The notes under the pieces: model-generated
The model's input: the letters and a program-made list of their open reading frames with translations, nothing else
Told to the model about the DNA's origin: nothing
The model's database searches: none
Made by a program: the position numbers and the translations under genes
DNA from: Saccharomycopsis crataegensis
Lineage: Eukaryota > Ascomycota > Saccharomycetes > Ascoideales > Saccharomycopsidaceae
DNA: 64,000 bases
Assembly (NCBI RefSeq): GCF_037102585.1
Contig: NW_027043822.1
Coordinates: forward strand, 955,001 to 1,019,000
Direction: 5' to 3'
Shown here: positions 50,549 through 61,900 of the stretch, one piece after another
Numbering within the stretch: the stretch's first letter is position 1
How the letters are laid out: each line of letters starts with the position of its first letter

Positions 50549-51784
50549 TCAGGTATCCTTCTTCAGGCGGATAACTTTATCGGTCTCATAAATTGTCCGG
50601 TCCACCACCGCGCCGATGGTGAGCACCCCACCAATTGCCGAACACACGCTCAAAAAGAACGACCCCCAGGTATTCGAATACTCTTCTCTATTAATAACCT
50701 TGATGGGACTGATCTCCAAGTTGAAGAACACCGCTGGATGGCCCCCTCTCAGGTGGATGGTATGTTTGTGGTCTTCATCGGGACCACCTTGTAATGGTCG
50801 GTTGTGCTTGGTTGCCGAAAACTGGTTGGTTTCCAAGAATGTGTGGTTTAAAAACTCGTAACGGGTCGACACCACCTTGACGAAATAAGAATACACTTTG
50901 AATCGTTCGTCAACCGTAGATTTAAACCCGTCCAATGGATGGGTGGAGAACATTAAGTTCTTGATGTTGTTGTCATCATTATTATTTTGTAAATCACTAC
51001 CAGGATCCGGGCCAAATGATAAATGATTAATAACATGCTCAAATGTGAAGTGCTCGTGTTTCTCAAAGAGCGACAAGTCATGAATGTGTCTGAATTGGCC
51101 AGTATATGATGCTCCAGGGGCAATATGCAAATTACCAGCCACTCTATTGATATTCGCAGTCCCTTTGATCCGACATCCTTCATGAAGTCTCTCATTAATC
51201 TTCAGAACGTACCCTTCTTGTTCACACTGCTCGACGTCCTTACCATCAAAAAATGCCCACCCGGCCTTGACGTATGCCTGACGAACCTCTTCACATGAGT
51301 TACAACACACTTTCTGTACCTGATCGTTGTCATTATTTGATTGATCTTTGGCCCCATAACATGGCCCACAATAATCACTACCTTTGATTCTCATCATGGT
51401 ATCTTTACCATCCTCATTGCCCATGGTAAGCGCCTCTTCAGCAATCTCGTGGCCCCGTGGTGCCAACCGGATCTTGGTGAACCCAAACTTTGCCACATCC
51501 TCTTGGAGTTCCCCACTGACGTCCATAATATCCAAGGTTAAAACCTCGCATGGTAATTTAGGGAAACTGATATCGAGATTGACGTCCAAGCGTTTGGCCC
51601 GGTCGCGGTCCACCACGATCTCTGGGTGTAGCTTGACGGTATTGAACTCGTTCCATTCGTTCAAGATCAACAACACCACTGCCACCAAACAGGTCATGGT
51701 TACCAAGCCTCCCGAGGTAGTTCTGACCCGTGCGTCCTCGACGGTTTTGGCAAAGGCGTCGAACGCCAATAGTTTCGATTTCAT
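50549..51784 (-). CDS. ERV46: Erv46, ER-Golgi cargo receptor subunit
   Basis: A 411-residue protein. The conserved cytosolic N-terminus (LLAFDAFAKTVEDARVRT) leads to TM1 (about 25-42, GGLVTMTCLVAVVLLIL). A large lumenal domain contains the CCNSCEEV cysteine cluster and the conserved NHLSFGP segment. TM2 lies near 378-398 (SVCSAIGGVLTIGAVVD), before a short cytosolic tail RLKKDT. Erv46 with Erv41 cycles in COPII and COPI vesicles and retrieves non-HDEL ER residents from the early Golgi. Length matches S. cerevisiae Erv46 (415). Confidence 0.95.
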   Translation of the reverse strand: MKSKLLAFDAFAKTVEDARVRTTSGGLVTMTCLVAVVLLILNEWNEFNTVKLHPEIVVDRDRAKRLDVNLDISFPKLPCEVLTLDIMDVSGELQEDVAKFGFTKIRLAPRGHEIAEEALTMGNEDGKDTMMRIKGSDYCGPCYGAKDQSNNDNDQVQKVCCNSCEEVRQAYVKAGWAFFDGKDVEQCEQEGYVLKINERLHEGCRIKGTANINRVAGNLHIAPGASYTGQFRHIHDLSLFEKHEHFTFEHVINHLSFGPDPGSDLQNNNDDNNIKNLMFSTHPLDGFKSTVDERFKVYSYFVKVVSTRYEFLNHTFLETNQFSATKHNRPLQGGPDEDHKHTIHLRGGHPAVFFNLEISPIKVINREEYSNTWGSFFLSVCSAIGGVLTIGAVVDRTIYETDKVIRLKKDT

Positions 51785-52080
51785 TGAATAGATAAAGATA
51801 TCGTGGTATATCAGCTAAATTCTTTTTGTCCACGTTGGAAAAATCCCAAATTTTTTCTGATGTAATTTTTTTTTCCAAGGTCACGGGATTTTGTAATATA
51901 ATAGCCATCAAAAACATTTCATTATTATTATATATAGTATATATATATATGTGTGGAATCTCTCCCTCTTTTTTTTTTTTCTTTTTTTTTTGTATTTCTT
52001 CCACGAAGTAAAGGACTAAAAATAATGTACAAATTCATAAATAACTAAAACAGGAAGGAAGAAATAAAAAAGGATTCTCT
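51785..52080. other. Short spacer upstream of ERV46 and 3' of GDS1
   Basis: About 300 bp, with a (TA) run near 51934-51950 and T tracts at 51969-51991. ERV46 promoter and GDS1 3' region. Nothing else. Confidence 0.5.
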
Positions 52081-53724
52081 CTAGTTAAACAACATATCAA
52101 GCTCCGCTAATGAAATGTCTTCAGGAGTCCCAATATCTTGGGTCAAGAACCCTTCACGAACAGTTTGGATCCATCTGGTGGTCTTATCGTCAGCTAAGTT
52201 ACTAGGGTTCGATTCCAGTGGGGATAAAGCATGCAATGCTGCGGCCCTCAATGACGCCGCTGCAGCAAGTACAATGCTGGGAGATGGAGAGTTGGCAATG
52301 TTTTTTGGAACTCTTGGGGCTGCTGCCGCAGCAGTGATATTCTTGACTCGTTTGATGAGCTTGCTAGGGTACCGCAAACTGCCGGAATTCGCCCGTTTCT
52401 TAGGTTCGGTCTCGTCATCTTCATCCTCTTCATCTTCGTCATCGTCATCGTCTTCTTCTTCTTCTTCTCCATTATCAAACTCGTCATCAAACGAGTCCAA
52501 TTCGTCAAAATCATAATCCGATACCGCTGGAGACTCGTAAACAGTAGCATTGGTAGTGGCAGTAGTGCTGTCGTCATTACTACTGGTAGGGGTTATGGTG
52601 GTTGAATCGGTAGTGGCATTCAAATGATTCGATTCGGCCGACATGATCAAGTCGGCGTTGTAAGGAATCGCTAATGGAGTGATTCGTAAATCAATGTGCC
52701 CTTCAGAATTATTGTTGAAGAAATGGTTGCTGTTGCCAAGGTTAATATTGGCATTGCCTGCCGATTTATCATTGCTAAATAAAATATTGTTCACCGTCCG
52801 CTTTTTATCACCTACTGATTTGTGCTTTGATAGCTCATCATTGGAAATCCCCCCGTTTTTCTCCTCAAAATTTTCTTCCAAACTTTTCATGGCAGCAATC
52901 GCATGGATGTAAAAATCATTGGTCAAAATCCCTCGGTATACATAAACCATTCTCTTGGGAGAGGTGTCGGCCCATTCTCTCGAAAGTGCATACTTCAAGT
53001 TCTTTTCTCCCTTTTCTACCCTCTTAACATAAGCATTCAACTTTGCCGACACCAAGTTCGAAGTCTTGGTGGAGATCTTGGCAGTTTCTGGATGCTTTTC
53101 AAGCAAAACATCACAAATTTGTTTCACCGTCATCCCTTTCCCTTCGGCATCGTTATCGTACAATATCAGAAAAATCGTAAATAACACATCATCTTCCAAT
53201 GACGCGTCCTTTTCTGGCCGAGGTCTTTCCCCTGTAACCGGGATGGTGGTAGAGATCCCAGTGGCCGCTACGTTGATTTTGTTTGCTTTCTTCTCTTTCT
53301 GCTTATCTGGGTTGATATTATACTTTTTGCGGGGTTTATCAGCATCTGGCCTCTTCTTTGACGCTGTTGATGGTGGATGTGGTGGTACATCATCATCATT
53401 TAGTGGAGAAGTGCTGGTTGATGGGCATGAGTCTTCTGGTGCCACTACTGCCACCACCTCTTCTTCTTCGTCGTCGTCGACCTCGTCGTGGACCAGCGAT
53501 TCAGGAGATGATTTAGATTCTGACGATGGCTTGGCCTCTGATGAATGGACATTGGCTATGGGTTTTAGTATAATGTTTGATGATGATGAAACAGGCTTTG
53601 GACTCAGGATCTGGGAGGGCGATAGCTTGATTTTCGAAGGGGGATTCAAGTTGATCTCGCTGAATTCCGTATGGGGAGAATGGACTGGTAGCTGGTGGAC
53701 CGGCCTAGTATTTGCCAAAGCCAT
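52081..53724 (-). CDS. GDS1: Gds1-like nuclear protein
   Basis: A 547-residue protein. It shares the opening MALANTRP with S. cerevisiae Gds1 and has the conserved central domain (about 168-280: DDVLFTIFLILYDNDAEGKG, then VKQICDVLLEKHPETA, LVSAKLNAYVKRVEKG and REWADTSPKRMVYVYRG), which looks like a winged-helix or storkhead-type fold. The N-terminus is Ser/Pro-rich, and a strong acidic run lies near 415-440. The C-terminal DISLAELDMLFN resembles an acidic activation motif. GDS1 in S. cerevisiae was found as a suppressor restoring growth on glycerol, and its molecular role is poorly defined; nuclear regulation is likely. Confidence 0.75.
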   Translation of the reverse strand: MALANTRPVHQLPVHSPHTEFSEINLNPPSKIKLSPSQILSPKPVSSSSNIILKPIANVHSSEAKPSSESKSSPESLVHDEVDDDEEEEVVAVVAPEDSCPSTSTSPLNDDDVPPHPPSTASKKRPDADKPRKKYNINPDKQKEKKANKINVAATGISTTIPVTGERPRPEKDASLEDDVLFTIFLILYDNDAEGKGMTVKQICDVLLEKHPETAKISTKTSNLVSAKLNAYVKRVEKGEKNLKYALSREWADTSPKRMVYVYRGILTNDFYIHAIAAMKSLEENFEEKNGGISNDELSKHKSVGDKKRTVNNILFSNDKSAGNANINLGNSNHFFNNNSEGHIDLRITPLAIPYNADLIMSAESNHLNATTDSTTITPTSSNDDSTTATTNATVYESPAVSDYDFDELDSFDDEFDNGEEEEEDDDDDEDEEDEDDETEPKKRANSGSLRYPSKLIKRVKNITAAAAAPRVPKNIANSPSPSIVLAAAASLRAAALHALSPLESNPSNLADDKTTRWIQTVREGFLTQDIGTPEDISLAELDMLFN

Positions 53725-54833
53725 GTTATTATAAATAATATTGGGCTTTCAAGCTGTTATAATTATTATTGAAAATATGGAGTCCCTCTATCTCCTTGTA
53801 ATAGGGTATTTAACATTGGGTTGTATTGGATTCAAAAAGAACGGTTGGTTGATCTGTATTATTCAAGCAATGGCTAGAAAGAGCGGGGGAAAAGAGTATT
53901 AATATGTATGTCCAATGAGAAAATCCTACGGATTATTGTATCCGTAGATAGTACAAACTTACTTCTTGTATAATTAATAATGATTGTAACAATGTGATAA
54001 TGTTTATGTTTTATCGTGGTTTGTAGTGTGAGTAGGAAAAAGGAAATTTTTTGAAAATTTTTTTTTTTTTTTTCTTATTTTTTTTTTTTTCTTATTTTTT
54101 TTTTCTTTTTGTGAGCCAAGTTTATATTAATATTATGACAGTTTTTAAGATCTCTAGTTAGAATTTTATTTTTGCTCTTATATTTTTGTCTCCTTACATG
54201 TAAACTGTTTAGTAGAGCGAATTATTTTGCTTAGATTTACTTTGTAAAAGAGGTCCAGAATTTATTGGGGGAGACGTCAAGCATTTCAATACTGACTAGA
54301 TTCTATAATTTCTTTTTTTGCATTATTATTGCAAAATTTCTTTCTTTTTTCTTTTTTTAGAATATTTACATATGTTTACCATCAATAATTTATCCTGGCC
54401 TACATTATTTTTCATTTATTTTCTTGATATCCATACACCCACAAACACCATTATTTGTGCCAGCATTTTATTTCATTTTTTGACAGCCATGCGGCGTGCT
54501 GCATGTTGGCAGGGGGAAAATGTGTCATGCGTCATGCAGTGTGTGGGTGTAAGGTTTTGATAAATTGTTATATCAAACACGTGCACAGTGACTGTTTAGG
54601 GCTACGGGCGTGATAGTTGAAGACCATAAGGGCTTTGTGACTATGATGTATGCATATTTTTGCATAGTGATACAGTCCTCGATTTCAAGTACCAATATGG
54701 GGGATCTTTGAGGGGCGATCAAAAAAACTGTCATCATCACCATCAAATAACAGGCGTGTGGGCTTGATAGCTACCATTATAATATACACATATACAAGTT
54801 ATGGATGGCCACTCGCTAACAAGATAACATATA
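53725..54833. promoter_or_regulatory. Divergent promoter region between GDS1 and the MMS1-like gene
   Basis: About 1.1 kb. It contains a T-tract repeat (TTTTTTTTTTCTTAT units, about 54056-54108), a CACGTG box at 54578-54583 and a direct repeat GTCATGCGTCATGC near 54524-54537. No coding frame is credible; the frame at 54318-54560 has random Phe/Ile-rich composition. Confidence 0.5.
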
Positions 54834-57800
54834 ATGATACTGGATACCTCCAACTATGAAGCGGTTTTGAAGAATCAGTTGATTCATTCACCAATTGTCA
54901 AATATCTTTTTGATATCAATGTTTCCATAAATAAGCAACATATTAGCCATCATCATCGTACAGAGGATTTCAGCCCAAATTTCTCGATTTTCGACAAAAC
55001 AATAAGGAATGATCTCTGCTCTTCTGATCAATCGCAGTTCTCCTCCGATACTTTTGGTTCCAACGATACTTTGGATGAAATATTGGCCCAAGATGAATTA
55101 CCGCCAACCACTATCAATGATCCCCCATATATCCCCAAATTGCAATTGGTGAAAGTTCTAGTAAGAGACACTTCGCTACTCATTGAATCCAACATTTTCC
55201 CAATTTCTGGAACCATTCGATGTGCTGCAGTGCTTCCCGGGATCACAGATTCCAAAGGGTATCACCACGAAGACAGTTTGCTTCTCACATTATCCTCGGG
55301 ATATCTTGTGTTGATCCGGTTGATTCTTACAAAACACCACTTCCAACCATTTATTCATATGTGGCACAAGATTTCTGACCCTGCCACAATGGTAATAAAC
55401 AGCAGACTAGGTTATAACATCACTTGCCATGATTCAGGATGTTATTTTGCCGTCAATGCGTTAGAAAATTACATTGCGATCTTTGAATGTTATCACGATG
55501 ATAAAATAACTCAAGGCAGCTATTTTAAAAAACATCAGGTCATCAAAGTTGATGGAACTATATTATATTGCGGTTTTTTCAAGAATCTCATAAAAACTAC
55601 CTCGCAATTCAGATTATACTCGTTGATTTTGACTGATGAACGTCGTTTACAGATAAAATCGTTTTCTTGGATAGACGATACAACCAGCAAAGACAGCTCG
55701 GACGCTGATCAACATCGGAAAATCCCAATTACAAGACATACCATAAACCGACATACTTTGCCACTTTTCAATGATATAGACATCCCATGCTTGGCGATAG
55801 CATTGCATCGATCACAAAGCGTGTTGTTTCTCACCAAGTCCCAATTCATCATCACTACATATGATCAAATTCATTCAGGAGCCACTGAACTTTTAAAGGC
55901 CCCCTATTCTGGAGGGTTTCCCTTGAATTATTATCAGCCAAAGTCACCCATTCTTTCCAAAACTTGCGAAGATTATAATGAAGTGTTAATTTCCTCCGCT
56001 AATGGCGTCATTTATTTAGTAGTGATCATTGGCAACCAAACTGTTGATACTACGCCGTTGGTTCGGGTCAGGCCAAATTGTTGCTTATCCGCTTTCTCTT
56101 TAGAACGGGTAGATAATCACACCTCCTTGGACGGTGCAGAATTCATTTTCACTTATGGTGATGAGAAATCAAATGGTTATTGTCAAAAGGTCAGACTTGT
56201 ACAAAACCCTGATAACCCAGAGTTTCGAGAATTCAGAGTGCTTGAGGTATATGACAAGTATTGGAATTGGTGCACTGTGTTTGATTTTGAATGCATTGAT
56301 CATTCGAAAAATAAGTCATTACATGGCTCTCAGGAATTATGGATGTGTTCTGGAGAAGCAAGAAATGGTTCGATATTGCACATGAGATACGGGGTGTTGT
56401 CAAAGCAAAAGAAAATCCACAACGTTTTCAAAAAGGCCACAAAAGTTTTCACAATTCCTTTTGCCACGGATGACAGAGAATACAATTATTACTTCTTGGC
56501 GAATTTTCCAACAACTTCAAAATTATTCACTTACAATGAAACAGAAAACGAATTTTTTGAAGTGCCAATCACCACTGCTATTGAAATGACCTCGGAAACT
56601 TTGTTGATTGAGAAATTGGCTGCCGCAGAAGCATTCATTCAGGTCACCAGGGATTTTATTTCTATTGGTAATATCAACGAAACGTTAATCAAGGTTGATT
56701 ATGAAAATAAGCAGGCAGTTTTTGCAGAATTATTTAACAATTGGTTATTTTATATTGTCATGGATAATGATTTGGAAGTGCAATTAAAGTGTAAAAAAAT
56801 CCAACCATCGTTCCTGGATGCAATTTTGATAAATGGCCTGACAATCATTTTAGATACCACTCCAACTTGTGTGAAAGTATTTGAATTTGATGGGATTATT
56901 TATTTAGTCACTGGCTCGATGTTTGGGGATCTCCGGTTTTTTAACCTCGAACCAAGTGGTGGACTATTGGAAGAGGCCCAAACCCTTAAGATTGATCAAT
57001 ATTATGAAAGTGCAATCCATGACATGTTGTTTATTCCCAACCAGGATCATTCACGTGTGCATTTCTACGTGACTGATCAATTTGGAAGTCTCTTGAGTGG
57101 CATATTAGCCCCTAATGATGATGAAGAAGAAAAAGAAGAAATTGATTATGATATGATGATTGATTCTCCATTCTTTAAGATTCTAGGACAGGTATACACT
57201 TTGCATTTTGGTACATTACCTATAAAACTAATGATGTCTGATGACAGCCGATATATTTATTTGATTTCCAAGCATTTGTGGAGATTGGAAACTTTGAAAG
57301 AGCCGGGACTTCTGGCACCAGCAACGGTGTTTTTCGAAGACACTGCTCAAGAAAGAAATGTGTTTGCAATTTCCAGTTTAATATTTGATGGAGGCATCAA
57401 AAGAATTGGAATATTGAGGGAGGACGGATATTGTATTGCGAAATTCTCTGAAACATTAAGCCCCGTCCCCAAACAGTTTCATTTGGGGTTCACTCCAAAC
57501 AAGTTTATGTATATTCCCTATTTGCATGTTTTTTGCATCATCTCGAACGACATGACGTACCTGTCCAACAACAATAAGATTTCGTTTTTTGACGTGAAAA
57601 GTTTCAAAAAAGTCCGGGCTAGGGAGATTTCCAAACATAATAAACAACTTATCTTCAACAATAATGAACGATTGTTATCTATCGGCGAATGGTATATCAA
57701 GAAGAAGACTCTGCTGAAAAAAGAGGCGTCAGTGTATAAAAATGTGGTTGTTGGCTGCCAGCTCAACAATGACGAAGGATCGGTACACGTTATCGAGTTG

Positions 57801-58604
57801 AAAAAGGAGAAAAACGAACGGGATTTGATTAAGGTTGGTAATTTGTACACTTGGAGAACTAATGGACCGGTGTTTGCAGTCCAACAATTAAGGAATGCCA
57901 ACACTTTGGTTTACTCTAGTGGTAATACCCTTTACACCCGAAAGTATATTTGTGATAGGAAAAGTATAGATCCTCCCAAAAAACAATACATTTGTGGAAG
58001 TTTGATTGTGGGGATCACTATCAAGGATTCCTCGACAATAATTGTGTCGACCAGATCCACATCGGTATCTGTGTTTGAATATAATAGGAAAACCGGGGAA
58101 TTAGTTAACGTTTACAATGACTCAGTATCGAAAAGTTTGCTCAATAGTATTGGGGTGAATGATTTTATGGTGATTTCCGATAAACTCCACTCAACAATTA
58201 CTGGGTTCAAGGTTGACAAAGCCGGGGACTTTGCTCCAAAGTTCAAGGACACTGTCGGAGGGGTTGTCCGGTTGAAGAACTGTGAATTGGTGCCAATCTG
58301 GGTCAATGATGTCTATTACGATATTGTCAAGCAACATAACCGATTCTTGGGGTGCGGGATTGGTGGACAGGTATTTATTTATTTTCTTTGCTCAATGGAG
58401 CAATTTGATCTCATTAAACACGGCAGTAGGAAAGCATGGATAAATGGTACGGAGTTGGCAAATAAGGGTAAATGGGAAACTGATGAGATTGATGCGCTAG
58501 GTAGTGAGAAAAATAATAATGTTCTTCGATTTGATTTAAATTGGGTTAGCAAAAGGTCTGACTCTTCAATTTTCCAAGATTCACCGTTGTCTGTAGCATT
58601 ATGA
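54834..58604 (+). CDS. Large beta-propeller protein of the Mms1/DDB1/CPSF-A family, probably Mms1
   Basis: A 1256-residue protein. The N-terminal part has the propeller features of the Mms1-N family: DSLLLTLSSGYLVLIRLIL and then LGYNITCHDSGCYFAVNALEN (about 140-220). The C-terminal third resembles a CPSF-A region (VHVIELKKEKN, LYTWRTNGPVFAVQQL, SVFEYNRKTGELV and GCGIGGQVFIY). Rse1 and Cft1 have different, well-conserved N-termini, so this is more likely the divergent family member Mms1, adaptor of the Rtt101 cullin ligase that acts at stalled forks with Mms22 and Ctf4. That choice is inference from exclusion and overall layout; the family assignment is firmer. Confidence 0.55.
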   Translation: MILDTSNYEAVLKNQLIHSPIVKYLFDINVSINKQHISHHHRTEDFSPNFSIFDKTIRNDLCSSDQSQFSSDTFGSNDTLDEILAQDELPPTTINDPPYIPKLQLVKVLVRDTSLLIESNIFPISGTIRCAAVLPGITDSKGYHHEDSLLLTLSSGYLVLIRLILTKHHFQPFIHMWHKISDPATMVINSRLGYNITCHDSGCYFAVNALENYIAIFECYHDDKITQGSYFKKHQVIKVDGTILYCGFFKNLIKTTSQFRLYSLILTDERRLQIKSFSWIDDTTSKDSSDADQHRKIPITRHTINRHTLPLFNDIDIPCLAIALHRSQSVLFLTKSQFIITTYDQIHSGATELLKAPYSGGFPLNYYQPKSPILSKTCEDYNEVLISSANGVIYLVVIIGNQTVDTTPLVRVRPNCCLSAFSLERVDNHTSLDGAEFIFTYGDEKSNGYCQKVRLVQNPDNPEFREFRVLEVYDKYWNWCTVFDFECIDHSKNKSLHGSQELWMCSGEARNGSILHMRYGVLSKQKKIHNVFKKATKVFTIPFATDDREYNYYFLANFPTTSKLFTYNETENEFFEVPITTAIEMTSETLLIEKLAAAEAFIQVTRDFISIGNINETLIKVDYENKQAVFAELFNNWLFYIVMDNDLEVQLKCKKIQPSFLDAILINGLTIILDTTPTCVKVFEFDGIIYLVTGSMFGDLRFFNLEPSGGLLEEAQTLKIDQYYESAIHDMLFIPNQDHSRVHFYVTDQFGSLLSGILAPNDDEEEKEEIDYDMMIDSPFFKILGQVYTLHFGTLPIKLMMSDDSRYIYLISKHLWRLETLKEPGLLAPATVFFEDTAQERNVFAISSLIFDGGIKRIGILREDGYCIAKFSETLSPVPKQFHLGFTPNKFMYIPYLHVFCIISNDMTYLSNNNKISFFDVKSFKKVRAREISKHNKQLIFNNNERLLSIGEWYIKKKTLLKKEASVYKNVVVGCQLNNDEGSVHVIELKKEKNERDLIKVGNLYTWRTNGPVFAVQQLRNANTLVYSSGNTLYTRKYICDRKSIDPPKKQYICGSLIVGITIKDSSTIIVSTRSTSVSVFEYNRKTGELVNVYNDSVSKSLLNSIGVNDFMVISDKLHSTITGFKVDKAGDFAPKFKDTVGGVVRLKNCELVPIWVNDVYYDIVKQHNRFLGCGIGGQVFIYFLCSMEQFDLIKHGSRKAWINGTELANKGKWETDEIDALGSEKNNNVLRFDLNWVSKRSDSSIFQDSPLSVAL

Positions 58605-58916
58605 TAATTTATATATCTTTGAGTAACTTTTCCAATAATGAAACGATATTGATATAATTATAAAATTTATAATATAAATTATTACCATGGTCTACAAAAA
58701 GAAAATAGCGTAGGTTTATTATGTTTAGTGCTTTTGTTTTAAGCGCTGCGTTTAGTAATTTATTTTCCTGACGTTTTTTTGTTTTGAAAGATTTCTCGGC
58801 GATGAGGTCCAACTCTTTAATGTTGTTGTTATTCTGCCACAAACACTGTTCCAAATGACTAATGGGTATTATTTTTCTCTCCTAGGAAATATTCAATTCA
58901 TTATATACAGCATTTC

Positions 58917-61900
58917 ATGTACCAACTATTCCAGAACAAGCCTTTCAATAGGGGAAATCTCTTGTTGTCCAAGGACTATTGGATGAAAGATAACAGTGTC
59001 AAGGAATGCTTCAGTTGTGGCAAACCGTTCACCACGTTCAGAAGAAGACACCATTGTCGATTATGTGGGCAGATCTTTTGTAATGATTGCACTACGTTGA
59101 TCTCGGGAGAACGTTTCACTTACAATGGTCAAATCCGATTATGCCATTCGTGTTTGAGTTACGACTACGATGACTCGAGTGATGAATATGATGATATCGA
59201 CGATAATAACAATACTAATAATGATAATGACGATCAGAAGAGAAATGAGGCTTCCATGGCAAACGGGACTGATATTTCATCCAATATTATCGTTGATGGT
59301 GATGTCAGCTCTTTACAAGACAAATCAGAAAGGGACCCATCGATAATGGTGGATTTATCTGACAAATACCTGTCGTCGTCCGAAGATGAATCATCCATGA
59401 CGTTGTATACTGCGTTGCATTCGGATTCCATTGGCAACCTTTCGAGCTATTCCGACTCCATGAGAGGTGGGGAGTCCAATCTACGGCCATCAAGATCAAG
59501 CTACAGTATAAACCAGGTTGGAGCAGGGTATGACAAGACCCAGGCATCGCTCATACGAATGAAGAGCAGGAAGCGGAGTAAAAGTACAAAGCGGAACATT
59601 GACGATAATAATAATAATAATATCCCTTCAAGGATGGGCCAGTTATTGACAGCCGCGAAAAAGGATGGTGACGCCGAAGTGTATTCTTCGGCCATCAATA
59701 CCGAACCACTTGCTGTTGACAACGATTCCATCATTTGTGAGAAAGAGTACATGCACAAAGAGTTAAACGATATTAGCATTCATCACATTAAGAGGTTCTT
59801 GAAACAGACGTTGGTACTGTTCGATGTCAGAAATAAGAAGAGCTGGTATTATACCATTCATCGACTATTAAACAGTATAGAATTAATTGACCCCGACCCA
59901 AAGAATGGTGACAGTTTGGATATCACCCGGTACGTAAAGGTTAAAAAGATTCTTGGGGCCACCCCAGCAGAAAGCGAATGTATTAATGGGATAGTGTTCA
60001 CCAAGAATGTGGCATTGAAATCCATGAGGTCGCAAATCACCAACCCCAACGTGGTTCTAATAATGTTTCCATTGAATTATGAAAAGGGAACCCAAGCTTT
60101 CGTCAGTCTTGACCAAGTGATGGCTCAAGAAAAGGAATATCTTGACAAATTAGTAAAACGAATTGTCCTGCTCCGGCCAAAACCTGACGTGGTTATTTCC
60201 GGGTCCACGATTTCTGGCTACGCTTTGGAATTATTGGATATTGCTGGGATCTCTGTCGCCTATAGTGTCAAACCACAAATTATTGAACGGCTTTCACGAA
60301 TGTTGGAGGCCGATGTAGTGGGATCAATGGAAAAATTGGCAACCAAGCCCCGTTTAGGACTGTGTGAACTCTTTGAAGTCAAATCTTTCGTTCATCAAAA
60401 CGTCAGGAAGACGTTTATGTTCTTCACTGGATGCAAGAGCACACTCGGGTGTACTTTTATATTAAGAGGTCAAGATCAAATGTCTTTGAATAAAGTGAAA
60501 AATATTCTTGAATTCCTTGTTTACATGATGTTCCACTTGAAATTGGAAACGTTTCTATTTAGAAATGAGTACCTTTTGATGCCCAATGCAAGGGAGTTGA
60601 AAGAAATGCTTCACCATACTCCGTACTTTGGTTTCGACTATCAGTTTATTGAGAGATTTGATCAGCGGTTGTTTTCGATATCTCCTACCATCAAGGTGCC
60701 ATTACCTCATCTCTTGACAAAGGCCAGGGACTGTGAAAAGCATTTGAATAATTTCCTAGAGAATTATGACATGAATGCCATTGATGCGGACTCCGCCAAA
60801 GAAATCGTGAGAATTTTCGGTATTAAACTAGAAGAGTATGATTTGTTTGACCAAGGTAGTATCATTAATCTTGCGCAAGTGATCATTTACAAAAAATCCA
60901 AATTATTGAAATCAACTTGCAAGCTATATTCTAGACAATGGGAATCGTTTTCTGAGCAAATCTCTTCACTACTTGAAGTGTCTTTCCATCAAAGCATTAG
61001 TTTTCTTTATTCAACCACCAACGCAAAAAATCAGAGCCCTTGCATTTTTCCTAAAATCATCCAAATTGAGTACTATATGGATTTTACCGACGCTCCTTTG
61101 GGTCACTATATCGAGAACTTGGTGCAAACCTCTAACCACTTTTGTCAAGAAGGCTGTGGATCGAAATTATTAGATCATTACAAGAATTATGTTCATGGTG
61201 ATGGTGCGATCACTGTGTCTATCGAAAATATGGAATGCAAGATCCCTGGTTTACAGCATGTCATTTTAATGTGGAGTACTTGCCAAAAATGTAACCATTC
61301 TACTCCAGTTATCCCCATGAATGAAATCGCGTGGAAATTCTCTTTTGGAAAATTTTTAGAATTGGGATTCTTAAGTGTGCCCCTCACGGTTTCTTTTATA
61401 GAATGCCAGCATGATTTGAAAGACCGAATCAAGTACTTTGGCCTTAATGACTTGACAGTGAAATTCAGCTACCAGAAAATTGATCTTCTTGAAGTGATCG
61501 TTCCTGGAGATAAGGTATACTGGCGACCAGAAGTTGATGTTACTCTCAAATTGGAGGTGTACCAGCTGATTGTTGACCGAGCCAACAATTTCTTTGAAGG
61601 GGTCTTAGACAGATTAGAAGGGGTAAAGATCGATAATTCAAGTCAAGAAAATGCCGATGCCGCGAATGAAAAAGTTAAGCAGTTAATTGGATTAGCAAAG
61701 GAGAACCATGCTGAGATAATGAACCAAGTAAAAAAGATATATACCGAATCCTCACCATTGGAATATTTGCCTTTGAATATTATCTTGAAAGGATTACAAA
61801 GTATGAGTGTCTCGTGGGATTTAGAGTTTAGTCAATTTGAAGAAGAGTTTTTGCCGAGTGAAAATGATATTACTAGGATCACGGCTTTTCAATTGAAAAA

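Noticed and set aside
53066-53734. 222-codon plus-strand frame opposite GDS1
   Set aside because: Exact shadow of the Ser/Asp-rich GDS1 frame; composition is Ser/Phe/Gly-rich without any domain, while the minus-strand frame matches Gds1.
54318-54560. 80-codon plus-strand frame in the GDS1/MMS1-like divergent promoter
   Set aside because: Phe/Ile-rich product of T-rich DNA with no domain; typical random frame in A/T-rich promoter sequence.
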